Shown piece after piece: positions 1 through 14,157 of a stretch of 64,000 nucleotides of DNA. The DNA is from Hydractinia symbiolongicarpus. Lineage: Eukaryota; Cnidaria; Hydrozoa; Anthoathecata; Hydractiniidae. The first letter of the stretch is position 1. Every line of letters starts with the position of its first letter. The stretch spans positions 620,001-684,000 of the forward strand of contig NC_079887.1 of assembly GCF_029227915.1 (NCBI RefSeq), in the 5' to 3' direction. Under the pieces are notes generated by a model. That model did not search any database, had not been told where the DNA came from, and saw nothing but the letters and a program-made list of their open reading frames with translations. A program made the translations under genes and the position numbers.

Positions 1-202
1 CCATTTCCAGAACGATTTTTTAAATTATTTTTTCACCACTAAAGCCCATGAGACTTGTATTTTTAAAAATGTTTTCATTTTTGATGAGACGCTGAATAAA
101 AGAAGTTTAATCGCCGGCAAACGAAAACCCGCGTTTTCCCGTAAATCCGGGGCTTGGCCCGTATAGTCAAAAGCATACAAAGAAAGTACCCAGGGAGTAA
201 AC

Positions 203-404
203 CCATTTCCCGAACGATTTTTTAAATTATTTTTTCACCACTAAAACGCTGAGACTTGTAGTTTTCAAAAATGTTTTCATTTTTGATGAGACGCTGAATA
301 AAAGCAGTTTAATCGCCGGCAAACGAAAATCCGCGATTTCCCGTAAATCCCGGACTCGGCCCGTATAGTCAAAAGAATACAAAGAAAGTACCCAGGGAGT
401 AAAC
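203..404 (+). repeat. Example monomer, subfamily I (GAATAAAAG / CGCGATTTCCC)
   Basis: A 202-bp unit with the subfamily I signature: GACGCTGAATAAAAG, then CCGCGATTTCCCGTAAAT, then TATAGTCAAAAG. The GCAGTTTAATC and CGGACTCGGCC variants seen here mark a branch that recurs in both halves. A closer match to the commonest form is the 203-bp unit at 1,013-1,215. Subfamily I is the most frequent type in the window. Confidence 0.85.
265..286 (+). repeat. Representative monomer hairpin: 9-bp stem, TTTT loop
   Basis: Bases 265-273 (TCAAAAATG) are the perfect reverse complement of 278-286 (CATTTTTGA), separated by TTTT. The same dyad sits at monomer positions 64-85 throughout the array. In variants with TTTTAAAAATG the stem shortens to 7 bp but is kept. 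Some units have single changes (for example AAATATG near 1,481, or TTTTCGATGAG near 487). The orientation switch is located in the right arm of one such hairpin. Confidence 0.9.
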
Positions 405-607
405 TCAATTTCCGAACGATTTTTTAAATTATTTTTTCACCGCTAAAACGCATGAGACGTGTAGTTGTCAAAAATGTTTTCATTTTCGATGAGACGCTTA
501 ATGAAAGAGGTTTAATCGCCGGCAAACGAAATCCGGCGTTTTCCCGTAAATCCGGGGCTCGGCCCGCATAGTCGAATGTATACAAAGAAAGTACCCAGGG
601 AGTAAAC
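405..607 (+). repeat. Example monomer, subfamily II (TTAATGAAAGAGG / ATCCGGCGTTTTCCC)
   Basis: A 203-bp unit with linked diagnostic variants: AGTTGTCAAAAATG in the hairpin, GACGCTTAATGAAAGAGG, GAAATCCGGCGTTTTCCC, AAATCCGGGGCT and TAGTCGAATGTATAC. The same linked set recurs in the left half (for example near 13,800-14,000) and reverse-complemented in the right half (for example near 42,700-42,840 and 61,720-61,880). A third mixed type combines TTAATGAAAGAGG with GGAAAACGAAAACCCGCG (for example near 11,020-11,100). Confidence 0.85.
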
Positions 608-807
608 TCATTTCCCGAACAATTTTTTAAATTTTTTTTTCACCACTAAAACGCATGAGACTTGTAGTTTTCAAAAATGTTTTCATTTTTGATGAGACGC
701 TTAATCAAAGAGGTTTAATCGCCGGAAAACGAAAACCCGCGATATTCTGTAAATCCCGGGCTTGGTCCGTATAGTCGAATGTATACAAAGAAAGTACCCT
801 GTGAGTA

Positions 808-2490
808 AACTCATTTCCAGAACGATTTTTTAAATTATTTTTTCACCACTAAAACGCATAAGACTTGTAGGTTTTAAAAATGTTTTCATTTTTGATGAGA
901 CGCTGAATAAAAGAAGTTTAATCGCCGGCAAACGAAAACCCGCGATTTCCCGTAAATCCCGGCTTGGCCCGTATAGTCAAAAGTATACAAAGAAAGTACC
1001 CAGGGAGTAAACTCATTTCCCGAACGATTTTTTAAATTATATTTTCACCACTAAAACGCATGAGACTTGTAGTTTTCAAAAATGTTTTCATTTTTGATGA
1101 GACGCTGAATAAAAGAAGTTTAATCGCCGGCAAACGAAAACCCGCGATTTCCCGTAAATCCCGGGCTTGGAACGTATAGCCGAATGTATACAAAGAAAGT
1201 ACCCAGTGAGTAAACCCATTTCCAGAACGATTTTTTAAATTATTTTTTCACCACTAAAGCCCATGAGACTTGTAGTTTTTAAAAATGTTTTCATCTTTGA
1301 TGAGACGCTGAATAAAAGAAGTTTAATCGCCGGCAAACGAAAACCCGCGATTTCCCGTAAATCCCGGCTTGGCCCGTATAGTCAAAAGTATACAAAGAAA
1401 GTACCCAGGGAGTAAACTCATTTCGCGAACGATTTTTTAAATTATTTTTTCACCACTAAAACGCATGAGACTTGTAGTTTTCAAATATGTTTTCATTTTT
1501 GATGAGACGCTGAATAAAAGCAGTTTAATCGCCGGCAAACGAAAACCTGCGATTTCCCTAAATCCCGGACTCGGCCCGTATAGTCAAAAGTATACAAAGA
1601 AAGTACCCAGGGAGTAAACTTATTTCCAGATCGATTTTTTAAATTATTTTTTCACCACTAAAACGCATGAGACTTGTAGTTTTCAAAAATGTTTTCATTT
1701 TTGATGAGACCCTTAATAAAAGAAGTTTAATCGATGGCAAACGAAAACCCGCGATTTCCCGTAAATCCCGGCTTGGCCCGTATAGTCAAAAGTATACAAA
1801 GAAAGTACCCAGGGAGTAAACTCATTTCGCGAACGATTTTTTAAATTATTTTTTCACCACTAAAACGCATGAGACTTGAAGTTTTCAAAAATGTTTTCAT
1901 TTTTGATGAGACGCTTAATGAAAGAGGTTTAATCGCCGGCAAACGAAATCCCGCGTTTTCCCGTAAATCCGGGGCTTGGCCCGTATAATCAAAAGCATAC
2001 AAAGAACGTACCCAGGGAGTAAACTCATTTCCCGAACGATTTTTTAAATTATTTTTTCACCACTAAAACGCTGAGGCTTGTAGTTTTCAAAAATGTTTTC
2101 ATTTTTGATGAGACGCTGAATAAAAGCAGTTTAATCGCCGGCAAACGAAAATCCGCGATTTCCCGTAAATCCCGGACTAGGCCCGTATAGTCAAAAGAAT
2201 ACAAAGAAAGTACCCAGGGAGTAAACTCATTTCCCGAACGATTTTTAATTTATTTTTTCACCACTAAAACCCATGAGACTTGTAGTTGTCAAAAATGTTT
2301 TCATTTTTGATGAGACGCATAATGAAAGAGGTTTAATCGCCGGCAAACGAAATCCGGCGTTTTCCCGTAAATCCGGGGCTTGGCCCGCATAGTCGAATGT
2401 ATACAAAGAAAGTACCCAGGGAGTAAACTCATTTCCAGAACGATTTTTTAAATTATTTTTTCACCACTAAAACGCATAAGACTTGTAGTT
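808..2490 (+). repeat. 15-monomer higher-order repeat, copy 1
   Basis: Bases 808-2,490 match 3,844-5,524 at a constant offset of 3,036 bp, equal to 15 monomers. Shared private markers: GTATAGCCGAATG (1,177 and 4,213), TCAAATATG (1,481 and 4,517), TCGATG in place of TCGCCGG (1,731 and 4,767), and ACGCTGAGGC (2,068 and 5,104). The match starts at a CTCATTTCCAG unit and stops near 2,490, where this copy has GTAGTTGTC and the other GTAGGTTTTAA. Confidence 0.85.
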
Positions 2491-3843
2491 GTCAAAAATG
2501 TTTTCATTTTTGATGAGACGCTTAATGAAAGAGGTTTAATCGCCGGCAAACGAAATCCGGCGTTTTCCCGTAAATCCGGGGCTTGGCCCGCATAGTTGAA
2601 TGTATACAAAGAAAGTACCCAGGGAGTAAACTCATTTCCCGAACAATTTTTTAAATTTTTTTTTCACCACTAAAACGCATGAGACTTGTAGTTTTCAAAA
2701 ATGTTTTCATTTTTGATGAGACGCTTAATCAAAGAGGTTTCATCGCCGGAAAACGAAAACCCACGATTTCCTGTAAATCCCGGGCTTGGTCCGTATAGTC
2801 GAATGTATACAAAGCAAGTACCCTGTGAGTAAACTCATTTCCAGAACGATTTTTTAAATTATTTTTTCACCACTAAAACGCATAAGACTTGTAGGTTTTA
2901 AAAATGTTTTCATTTTTGATGAGACGCTGAATAAAAGAAGTTTAATCGCCGGCAAACGAAAACCCGCGATTTCCCGTAAATCCCGGCTTGGCCCGTATAG
3001 TCAAAAGTATACAAAGAAAGTACCCAGGGAGTAAACTCATTTCCCGAACGATTTTTTAAATTCTATTTTCACCACTAAAACGCATGAGACTTGTAGTTTT
3101 CAAAAATGTTTTCATTTTTGATGAGACGCTGAATAAAAGAAGTTTAATCGCCGGCAAACGAAAACCCGCGATTTCCCGTAAATCCCGGGCTTGGCACGTA
3201 TAGTCGAATGTATACAAAGAAAGTACCCTGTGAGTAAACCCATTTCCAGAACGATTTTATAAATTATTTTTTCACCACTAAAGCCCATGAGACTTGTAGT
3301 TTTTAAAAATGTTTTCATTTTTGATGAGACGCTGAATAAAAGAAGTTTAATCGCCGGCAAACGAAAATCCGCGATTTCCCGTAAATCCCGGACTCGGCCC
3401 GTATAGTCAAAAGAATACAAAGAAAGTACCCAGGGAGTAAACTCAATTTCTGAACGATTTTTTAAATTATTTTTTCACCACTAAAACGCATGAGACTTGT
3501 AGTTGTCAAAAATGTTTTCATTTTCGATGAGACGCTTAATGAAAGAGGTTTAATCGCCGGCAAACGAAATCCGGCGTTTTCCCGTAAATCCGGGGCTCGG
3601 CCCGCATAGTCGAATGTATACAAAGAAAGTACCCTGTGAGTAAACTCATTTCCAGAACGATTTTTTAAATTATTTTTTCACCACTAAAACGCATAAGACT
3701 TGTAGTTTTTAAAAATGTTTTCATTTTTGATGAGACGCTGAATAAAAGCAGTTTAATCGCCGGCAAACGAAAAACTGCGATTTCCCTAAATCCCGGACTC
3801 GGCCGTATAGTCAAAAGTATACAAAGAAAGTACCCAGGGAGTA

Positions 3844-5524
3844 AACTCATTTCCAGAACGATTTTTTAAATTATTTTTTCACCACTAAAACGCATAAGAC
3901 TTGTAGGTTTTAAAAATGTTTTCATTTTTGATGAGACGCTGAATAAAAGAAGTTTAATCGCCGGCAAACGAAAACCCGCGATTTCCCGTAAATCCCGGCT
4001 TGGCCCGTATAGTCAAAAGTATACAAAGAAAGTACCCAGGGAGTAAACTCATTTCCCGAACGATTTTTTAAATTATATTTTCACCACTAAAACGCATGAG
4101 ACTTGTAGTTTTCAAAAATGTTTTCATTTTTGATGAGACGCTGAATAAAAGAAGTTTAATCGCCGGCAAACGAAAACCCGCGATTTCCCGTAAATCCCGG
4201 GCTTGGCACGTATAGCCGAATGTATACAAAGAAAGTACCCAGTGAGTAAACCCATTTCCAGAACGATTTTTTAAATTATTTTTTCACCACTAAAACCCAT
4301 GAGACTTGTAGTTTTTAAAAATGTTTTCATCTTTGATGAGACGCTGAATAAAAGAAGTTTAATCGCCGGCAAACGAAAACCCGCGATTTCCCGTAAATCC
4401 CGGCTTGGCCCGTATAGTCAAAAGTATACAAAGAAAGTACCCAGGGAGTAAACTCATTTCACGAACGATTTTTTAAATTATTTTTTCACCACTAAAACGC
4501 ATGAGACTTGTAGTTTTCAAATATGTTTTCATTTTTGATGAGACGCTGAATAAAAGCAGTTTAATCGCCGGCAAACGAAAACCTGCGATTTCCCTAAATC
4601 CCGGACTCGGCCCGTATAGTCAAAAGTATACAAAGAAAGTACCCAGGGAGTAAACTTATTTACAGATCGATTTTTTAAATTATTTTTTCACCACTAAAAC
4701 GCATGAGACTTGTAGTTTTCAAAAATGTTTTCATTTTTGATGAGACCCTTAATAAAAGAAGTTTAATCGATGACAAACGAAAACCCGCGATTTCCCGTAA
4801 ATCCCGGCTTGGCCCGTATAGTCAAAAGTATACAAAGAAAGTACCCAGGGAGTAAACTCATTTCGCGAACGATTTTTTAAATTATTTTTTTACCACTAAA
4901 ACGCATGAGACTTGAAGTTTTCAAAAATGTTTTCATTTTTGATGAGACGCTTAATGAAAGAGGTTTAATCGCCGGCAAACGAAATCCCGCGTTTTCCCGT
5001 AAATCCGGGGCTTGGCCCGTATAATCAAAAGCATACAAAGAAAGTACCCAGGGAGTAAACTCATTTCCCGAACGATTTTTTAAATTATTTTTTCACCACT
5101 AAAACGCTGAGGCTTGTAGTTTTCAAAAATGTTTTCATTTTTGATGAGACGCTGAATAAAAGCAGTTTAATCGCCGGCAAACGAAAATCCGCGATTTCCC
5201 GTAAATCCCGGACTTGGCCCGTATAGTCAAAAGAATACAAAGAAAGTACCCAGGGAGTAAACTCATTTCCCGAACGATTTTTTAAATTATTTTTTCACCA
5301 CTAAAACGCATGAGACTTGTAGTTGTCAAAAATGTTTTCATTTTTGATGAGACGCTTAATGAAAGAGGTTTAATCGCCGGCAAACGAAATCCGGCGTTTT
5401 CCCGTAAATCCGGGGCTTGGCCCGCATAGTCGAATGTATACAAAGAAAGTACCCAGGGACTAAACTCATTTCCAGAACGATTTTTTAAATTATTTTTTCA
5501 CCACTAAAACGCATAAGACTTGTA
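3844..5524 (+). repeat. 15-monomer higher-order repeat, copy 2
   Basis: Second copy of 808-2,490 with the same marker order. Single-base differences include TCGATGACAAACG here against TCGATGGCAAACG, and GGACTTGGCC against GGACTAGGCC. A shorter piece of the same block recurs near 6,260-6,950: its ACGCTGAGG marker is at 6,522, seven monomers after 5,104. So part of the block has been copied a third time. Confidence 0.83.
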
Positions 5525-7350
5525 GGTTTTAAAAATGTTTTCATTTTTGATGAGACGCTGAATAAAAGAAGTTTAATCGCCGGCAAACGAAAATCCGCGA
5601 TTTCCCGTAAATTCCGGGCTTGGCCCCATAGTCAAAAGTATACAAAGAAAGTACCCAGGGAGTAAACTCATTTCCCGAACGATTTTTTAAATTTTTTTTT
5701 CACCACTAAAACGCATGAGACTTGTAGTTTTCAAAAATGTTTTCATTTTTGATGAGACGCTTAATGAAAGATGTTTAATCGCCGGAAAACGAAAACCCGC
5801 GATTTCCCGTAAATCCCGGGCTTGGCCCGTATAGTCAAAAGTATACAAAGAAAGTACCCAGGGAGTAAACTCATTTCCCGAACGATTTTTTAAATTATAT
5901 TTTCACCACTAAAACGCATGAGACTTGTAGTTTTTAAAAATGTTTTCATTTTTGATGAGACGCTGAATAAAAGAAGTTTAATCGCCGTCAAACGAAAACC
6001 CGCGATTTCCCGTAAATCCCGGGCTTGGCACGTATAGTCGAATGTATACAAAGAAAGTACCCTGTGAGTAAACCCATTTCCAGAACGATTTTTTAAATTA
6101 TTTTTTCACCACTAAAGCCCATGAGACTTGTAGTTTTTAAAAATGTTTTCATTTTTGATGAGACGCTGAATAAAAGAAGTTTAATCGCCGGCAAACGAAA
6201 ACCCGCGATTTCCCGTAAATCCCGGCTTGGCCCGTATAGTCAAAAGTATACAAAGAAAGTACCCAGGGAGTAAACTCATTTCGCGAACGATTTTTTAAAT
6301 TATTTTTTCACCACTAAAACGCATGAGACTTGAAGTTTTCAAAAATGTTTTCATTTTTGATGAGACGCTTAATGAAAGAGGTTTAATCGCCGGCAAACGA
6401 AATCCCGCGTTTTCCCGTAAATCCGGGGCTTGGCCCGTATAATCAAAAGCATACAAAGAAAGTACCCAGGGAGTAAACTCATTTCCCGAACGATTTTTTA
6501 AATTATTTTTTCACCACTAAAACGCTGAGGCTTGTAGTTTTCAAAAATGTTTTCATTTTTGATGAGTCGCTGAATAAAAGCAGTTTAATCGCCGGCAAAC
6601 GAAAATCCGCGATTTCCCGTAAATCCCGGACTAGGCCCGTATAGTCAAAAGAATACAAAGAAAGTACCCAGGGAGTAAACTCATTTCCCGAACGATTTTT
6701 TAAATTATTTTTTCACCACTAAAACGCATGAGACTTGTAGTTGTCAAGAATGTTTTCATTTTTGATGAGACGCTTAATGAAAGAGGTTTAATCGCCGGCA
6801 AACGAAATCCGGCGTTTTCCCGTAAATCCGGGGCTTGGCCCGCATAGTCGAATGTATACAAAGAAAGTACCCAGGGAGTAAACTCATTTCCAGAACGATT
6901 TTTTAAATTATTTTTTCACCACTAAAACGCATAAGACTTGTAGGTTTTAAAAATGTTTTCATTTTTGATGAGACGCTGAATAAAAGAAGTTTAATCGCCG
7001 GCAAACGAAAACCCGCGATTTCCCGTAAATCCCGGCTTGGCCCGTATAGTCAAAAGTATACAAAGAAAGTACCCAGGGAGTAAACTCATTTCCCGAACGA
7101 TTTTTTAAATTATATTTTCACCACTAAAACGCATGAGACTTGTAGTTTTCAAAAATGTTTTCATTTTTGATGAGACGTTGAATAAAAGTAGTTTAATCGC
7201 CGGCAAACGAAAACCCGCGATTTCCCGTAAATCCCGGGCTTGGCCCGTATAGTCGAATGTATACAAAGAAAGTACCCTGTGAGTAAACTCATTTCCAGAA
7301 CGATTTTTTAAATTATTTTTTCACCACTAAAACGCATAAGACTTGTAGGT

Positions 7351-10300
7351 TTTAGAAATGTTTTCATTTTTGATGAGACGCTGAATAAAAGAAGTTTAAT
7401 CGCCGGCAAACGAAAACCCGCGATTTCCCGTAAATCCCGGCTTGGCCCGTATAGTCAAAAGTATACAAAGAAAGTACCCAGGGAGTAAACTCATTTCCCG
7501 AACGATTTTTTAAATTATATTTTCACCACTAAAACGCATGAGACTTGTAGTTTTTAAAAATGTTTTCATTTTTGATGAGACGCTGAATAAAAGAAGTTTA
7601 ATCGCCGGCAAACGAAAACCCGCGATTTCCCGTAAATCCCGGGCTTGGCACGTATAGTCGAATGTATACAAAGAAAGTACCCTGTGAGTAAACTCATTTC
7701 CAGATCGATTTTTTAAATTAATTTTTCACCACTAAAACGCATGAGACTTGTAGTTTTCAAAAATGTTTTCATTTTTGATGAGACGCTTAATGAAAGTGGT
7801 GTAATCGCCGGCAAACGAAAACCCGCGATTTCCCGTAAACCCCGGGCTTGGCCGGTATAGTCGAATGTATACAAAGAAAGTACCCTGTGAGTAAACTCAT
7901 TTCCAGAACGATTTTTTAAATTATTTTTTTACCACTAAAACGCATAAGACTTGTAGGTTTTAAAAATGTTTTCATTTTTGATGAGACGCTGAATAAAAGA
8001 AGTTTAATCGCCGGCAAACGAAAACCCGCGATTTCCCGTAAATCCCGGCTTGGCCCGTATAGTCAAAAGTATACAAAGAAAAAACCCAGGAAGTAAACTC
8101 ATTTCCCGAACGATTTTTTAAATTATTTTTTCACCACTAAAACGCATGAGACTAGTAGTTTTCAAAAATGTTTTCATTTTTGATGAGACGCTGAATAAAA
8201 GCAGTTTAATCGCCGGCAAACGAAAACCTGCGATTTCCCTAAATCCCGGACTCGGCCCGTATAGTCAAAAGTATACAAAGAAAGTACCCAGGGAGTAAAC
8301 TCATTTCCAGAACGATTTTTTAAATTATTTTTTCACCACTAAAACGCATAAGACTTGTAGTTTTTAAAAATGTTTTTATTTTTGATTAGACGCTGAATAA
8401 AAGAAGTTTAATCGCCGGCAAACAAAAACCCGCGATTTCCCGTAAATTCCGGGCTTGGCCCCCATAGTCAAAAGTATACAAAGAAAGTACCCAGGGAGTA
8501 AACTCATTTCCCGAACGATTTTTTAAATTTTTTTTTCACCACTAAAACGCATGAGACTTGTAGTTTTCAAAAATGTTTTCATTTTTGATGAGACGCTTAA
8601 TGAAAGATGTTTAATCGCCGGAAAACGAAAACCCGCGATTTCCCGTAAATCCCGGGCTTGGCCCGTATAGTCGAATGTATACAAAGAAAGTACCCTGTGA
8701 GTAAACTCATTTCCAGAACGATTTTTTAAATTATTTTTTCACCACTAAAACGCATAAGACTTGTAGGTTTTAGAAATGTTTTCATTTTTGATGAGACGCT
8801 GAATAAAAGAAGTTTAATCGCCGGCAAACGAAAACCCGCGATTTCCCGTAAATCCCGGCTTGGCCCGTATAGTCAAAAGTATACAAAGAAAGTACCCAGG
8901 GAGTAAACTCATTTCCCGAACGATTTTTTAAATTATATTTTCACCACTAAAACGCATGAGACTTGTAGTTTTTAAAAATGTTTTCATTTTTGATGAGACG
9001 CTGAATAAAAGAAGTTTAATCGCCGGCAAACGAAAACCCGCGATTTCCCGTAAATCCCGGGCTTGGCACGTATAGTCGAATGTATACAAAGAAAGTACCC
9101 TGTGAGTAAACCCATTTCCAGAACGATTTTTTAAATTATTTTTTCACCACTAAAGCCCATGAGACTTGTAGTTTTTAAAAATGTTTTCATTTTTGATGAG
9201 ACGCTGAATAAAAGAAGTTTAATCGCCGGCAAACGAAAACCCGCGATTTCCTGTAAATCCCGGCTTGGCCCGTATAGTCAAAAGTATACAAAGAAAGTAC
9301 CCAGGGAGTAAACTCATTTCCCGAACGATTTTTTAAATTATTTTTTCACCACTAAAACGCATGAGACTTGTAGTTGTCAAAAATGTTTTCATTTTTGATG
9401 AGACGCTTAATGAAAGAGGTTTAATCGCCGGCAAACGAAATCCGGCGTTTTCCCGTAAATCCGGGGCTTGGCCCGTATAATCGAATGTAAACAAAGAAAG
9501 TACCCTGTGAGTAAACTCATTTCCAGAACGATTTTTTAAATTATTTTTTCACCACTAAAACGCATAAGACTTGTAGGTTTTAAAAATGTTTTCATTTTTG
9601 ATGAGACGCTAAATAAAAGAAGTTTAATCGCCGGCAAACGAAAACCCGCGATTTCCCGTAAATCCCGGCTTGGCCCGTATAGTCAAAAGTATACAAAGAA
9701 AGTACCCAGGGAGTAAACTCATTTCCCGAACGATTTTTTAAATTATATTTTCACCACTAAAACGCATGAGACTTGTAGTTTTTAAAAATGTTTTCATTTT
9801 TGATGAGACGCTGAATAAAAGAAGTTTAATCGCCGGCAAACGAAAACCCGCGATTTCCCGTAAATCCCGGGCTTGGCACGTATAGTCGAATGTATACAAA
9901 GAAAGTACCCTGTGAGTAAACCCATTTCCAGAACGATTTTTTAAATTATTTTTTCACCACTAAAGCCCATGAGACTTGTAGTTTTTAAAAATGTTTTCAT
10001 TTTTGATGAGACGCTGAATAAAAGAAGTTTAATCGCCGGCAAACGAAAACCCGCGATTTCCTGTAAATCCCGGCTTGGCCCGTATAGTCAAAAGTATACA
10101 AAGAAAGTACCCAGGGAGTAAACTCATTTCCCGAACGATTTTTAAAATTATTTTTTCACCACTAAAACGCATGAGACTTGTAGTTGTCAAAAATGTTTTC
10201 ATTTTTGATGAGACGCTTAATGAAAGAGGTTTAATCGCCGGCAAACGAAATCCGGCGTTTTCCCGTAAATCCGGGGCTTGGCCCGTATAATCGAATGTAA

Positions 10301-10810
10301 ACAAAGAAAGTACCCTGTGAGTAAACTCATTTCCAGAACGATTTTTTAAATTATTTTTTCACCACTAAAACGCATAAGACTTGTAGGTTTTAAAAATGTT
10401 TTCATTTTTGATGAGACGCTAAATAAAAGAAGTTTAATCGCCGGCAAACAAAAACCCGCGATTTCCCGTAAATCCCGGCTTGGCCCGTATAGTCAAAAGT
10501 ATACAAAGAAAGTACCCAGGGAGTAAACTCATTTCCCGAACGATTTTTTAAATTATATTTTCACCACTAAAACGCATGAGACTTGTAGTTTTCAAAAATG
10601 TTTTCATTTTTGATGAGACGCTGAATAAAAGAAGTTTAATCGCCGGCAAACGAAAACCCGCGATTTCCCGTAAATCCCGGGCTTGGCACGTATAGTCGAA
10701 TGTATACAAAGAAAGTACCCTGTGAGTAAACCCATTTCCAGAACGATTTTGTAAATTATTTTTTCACCACTAAAGCCCATGAGACTTGTAGTTTTTAAAA
10801 ATGTTTTCAT
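7351..10810 (+). repeat. Four-monomer (810 bp) tandem higher-order repeats
   Basis: Two consecutive ~810-bp blocks, about 8,680-9,489 and 9,490-10,299, match closely; a partial third runs from 10,300 to about 10,800. The marker TATAATCGAATGTAAAC ends the first two blocks (TCGAATG at 9,481 and 10,291). The rare GGTTTTAGAAATG variant appears at 7,351 and again at 8,769, seven monomers on, so the first block also has a relative upstream. The short open frames here simply reflect the repeated unit. Confidence 0.8.
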
Positions 10811-13800
10811 TTTTGATGAGACGCTAAATAAAAGAATTTAATCGCCGGAAAACGAAAACCCGCGATTTCCCGTAAATCCCGGCTTGGCCCGTATAGTCGA
10901 ATGTATACAAAGAAAGTACCCAGGGAGTAAACTCATTTCCCGAACGATTTTTTAAATTTTTTTTTCACCACTAAAACGCATATGACTTGTAGTTTTCAAA
11001 AATGTTTTCATTTTTGATGAGACGCTTAATGAAAGAGGTTTAATCGCCGGAAAACGAAAACCCGCGATTTCCCGTAAATCCCGGGCTTGGCCCGTATAGT
11101 CGAATGTATACAAAGAAAGTGCCCTGTGAGTAAACTCATTTCCAGAACGATTTTTTAAATTATTTTTTCACCACTAAAACGCATAAGACTTGTAGTTTTC
11201 AAAAATGTTTTCATTTTTGATGAGACGCTTAATGAAAGAGGTTTAATCGCCGGAAAACGAAAACCCGCGATTTCCCGTAAATCCCGGGCTTGGCCCGTAT
11301 AGTCGAATGTATACAAAGAAAGTACCCTGTGAGTAAACTCATTTCCAGAACGATTTTTTAAATTATTTTTTCACCACTAAAACGCATAAGACTTGTAGGT
11401 TTTAAAAATGTTTTCATTTTTGATGAGACGCTGAATAAAAGAAGTTTAATCGCCGGCAAACGAAAACCCGCGATTTCCCGTAAATCCCGGCTTGGCCCGT
11501 ATAGTCAAAAGTATACAAAGAAAGTACCCAGGGAGTAAACTCATTTCCCGAACGATTTTTTATATTATTTTTTCACCACTAAAACGCATGAGACTTGTAG
11601 TTTTCAAAAATGTTTTCATTTTTGATGAGACGCTGAATAAAAGAAGTTTAATCGCCGGAAAACGAAAACCCGCGATTTCCCGTAAATCCCGGGCTTGGCA
11701 CGTATAGTCGAATGTATACAAAGAAAGTACCCAGGGAGTAAACTCATTTCACGAACGATTTTTTAAATTTTTTTTTCACCACTAAAACGCATAAGACTTG
11801 TAGGTTTTAAAAATGTTTTCATTTTTGATGAGACGCTGAATAAAAGAAGTTTAATCGCCGGCAAACGAAAACCCGCGATTTCCCGTAAATCCCGGCTTGG
11901 CCCGTATAGTCAAAAGTATACAAAGAAAGTACCCAGGGAGTAAACTCATTTCCCGAACGATTTTTTAAATTATATTTTCACCACTAAAACGCATGAGACT
12001 TGTAGTTTTTAAAAATGTTTTCATTTTTGATGAGACGCTGAATAAAAGAAGTTTAATCGCCGGCAAACGAAAACCCGCGATTTCCCGTAAATCCCGGGCT
12101 TGGCACGTATAGTCTAATGTATACAAAGAAAGTACCCTGTGAGTAAACCCATTTCCAGAACAATTTTTTAAATTATTTTTTCACCACTAAAGCCCATGAG
12201 ACTTGTAGTTTTCAAAAATGTTTTCATTTTTGATGAGACGCTTAATGAAAGAGGTTTAATCGCCGGAAAACGAAAACCCGCGATTTCCCGTAAATCCCGG
12301 GCTTGGCCCGTATAGTCGAATGTATACAAAGAAAGTACCCTGTGAGTAAACTCATTTCCAGAACGATTTTTTAAATTATTTTTTCACCACTAAAACGCAT
12401 AAGACTTGTAGGTTTTAAAAATGTTTTCATTTTTGATGAGACGCTGAATAAAAGAAGTTTAATCGCCGGCAAACGAAAACCCGCGATTTCCCGTAAATCC
12501 CGGCTTGGCCCGTATAGTCAAAAGTATACAAAGAAAGTACCCAGGGAGTAAACTCATTTCCCGAACGATTTTTTATATTATTTTTTCACCACTAAAACGC
12601 ATGAGACTTGTAGTTTTCAAAAATGTTTTCATTTTTGATGAGACGCTGAATAAAAGAAGTTTAATCGCCGGAAAACGAAAACCCGCGATTTCCCGTAAAT
12701 CCCGGGCTTGGCACGTATAGTCGAATGTTTACAAAGAAAGTACCCAGGGAGTAAACTCATTTCACGAACGATTTTTTAAATTTTTTTTTCACCACTAAAA
12801 CGCATGAGACTTGTAGTTTTCAAAAATGTTTTCATTTTTGATGAGACGCTGAATAGAAGAAGTTTAATCGCCGGCAAACGAAAACCCGCGATTTCCCGTA
12901 AATCCCGGCTTGGCCCGTATAGTCAAAAGTATACAAAGAAAGTACCCAGGGAGTAAACTCATTTCCCGAACGATTTTTTAAATTATTTTTTGACCACTAA
13001 AACGCATGAGACTTGTAGTTGTCAAAAATGTTTTCATTTTTGATGAGACGCTTAATGCAAGAGGTTTAATCGCCGGCAAACGAAATCCGGCGTTTTCCCG
13101 TAAATCCGGGGCTTGGCCCGTATAGTCGAATGTATACAAAGAAAGTACCCAGGGAGTAAACTCATTTCCCGAACGATTTTTTAATTTTTTTTTTCACCAC
13201 TAAAACGCATGAGACTTGTAATTTTCAAAAATGTTTTCATTTTTGATGAGACGCTTAATGAAAGAGGTTTAATCGCCGGAAAACGAAAACCGGCGATTTC
13301 CCGTAAATCCCGGCTTGGCCCGTATAGTCAAAAGTATACAAAGAAAGTACCCAGGGAGTAAACTCATTTCCCGAACGATTTTTTAATTTTTTTTTTTCAC
13401 CACTAAAACGCATGAGACTTGTAGTTTTCAAAAATGTTTTCATTTTTGATGAGACGCTGAATAAAAGAAGTTTAATCGCCGGCAAACGAAAACCCGCGAT
13501 TTCCCGTAAATCCCGGCTTGGCCGGTATAGTCAAAAGTATACAAAGGAAGTACCCAGGGAGTAAACTCATTTCCCGAAGGATTTTTAAATTATTTTTTCA
13601 CCACTAAAACGCATGAGACTTGTAGTTTTTAAAAATGTTTTCATTTTTGATGAGACGCTGAATAAAAGAAGTTTAATCGCCGGCAAACGAAAACCCGCGA
13701 TTTCCCGTAAATCCCGGCTTGGCCCGTATAGTCAAAAGTATACAAAGAAAGTACCCAGGGAGTAAACTCATTTCCCGAACGATTTTTTAAATTATTTTTT

Positions 13801-14157
13801 CACCACTAAAACGCATGAGACTTGTAGTTGTCAAAAATGTTTTCATTTTTGATGAGACGCTTAATGAAAGAGGTTTAATCGCCGGCAAACGAAATCCGGC
13901 GTTTTCCCGTAAATCCGGGGCTTGGCCCGTATAGTCGAATGTATACAAAGAAAGTACCCAGGGAGTAAACTCATTTCCCAAACGATTTTTTAAATTATTT
14001 TTTCACCACTAAAACACATGAGACTTGTAGTTGTCAAAAATGTTTTCATTTTTGATGAGACGCTTAATGAAAGAGGTTTAATCGCCGGAAAACGAAAACC
14101 CGCGATTTCCCGTAAATCCCGGGCTTGGCCCGTGTAGTCGAATGTATACAAAGAATG

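Noticed and set aside
10075-10290. Recurrent 71-codon frame starting MARIVKSIQRKYPG, seen at many places
   Set aside because: It appears once per monomer wherever a stop is mutated, at the repeat period. This is repeat structure, not a conserved gene family.
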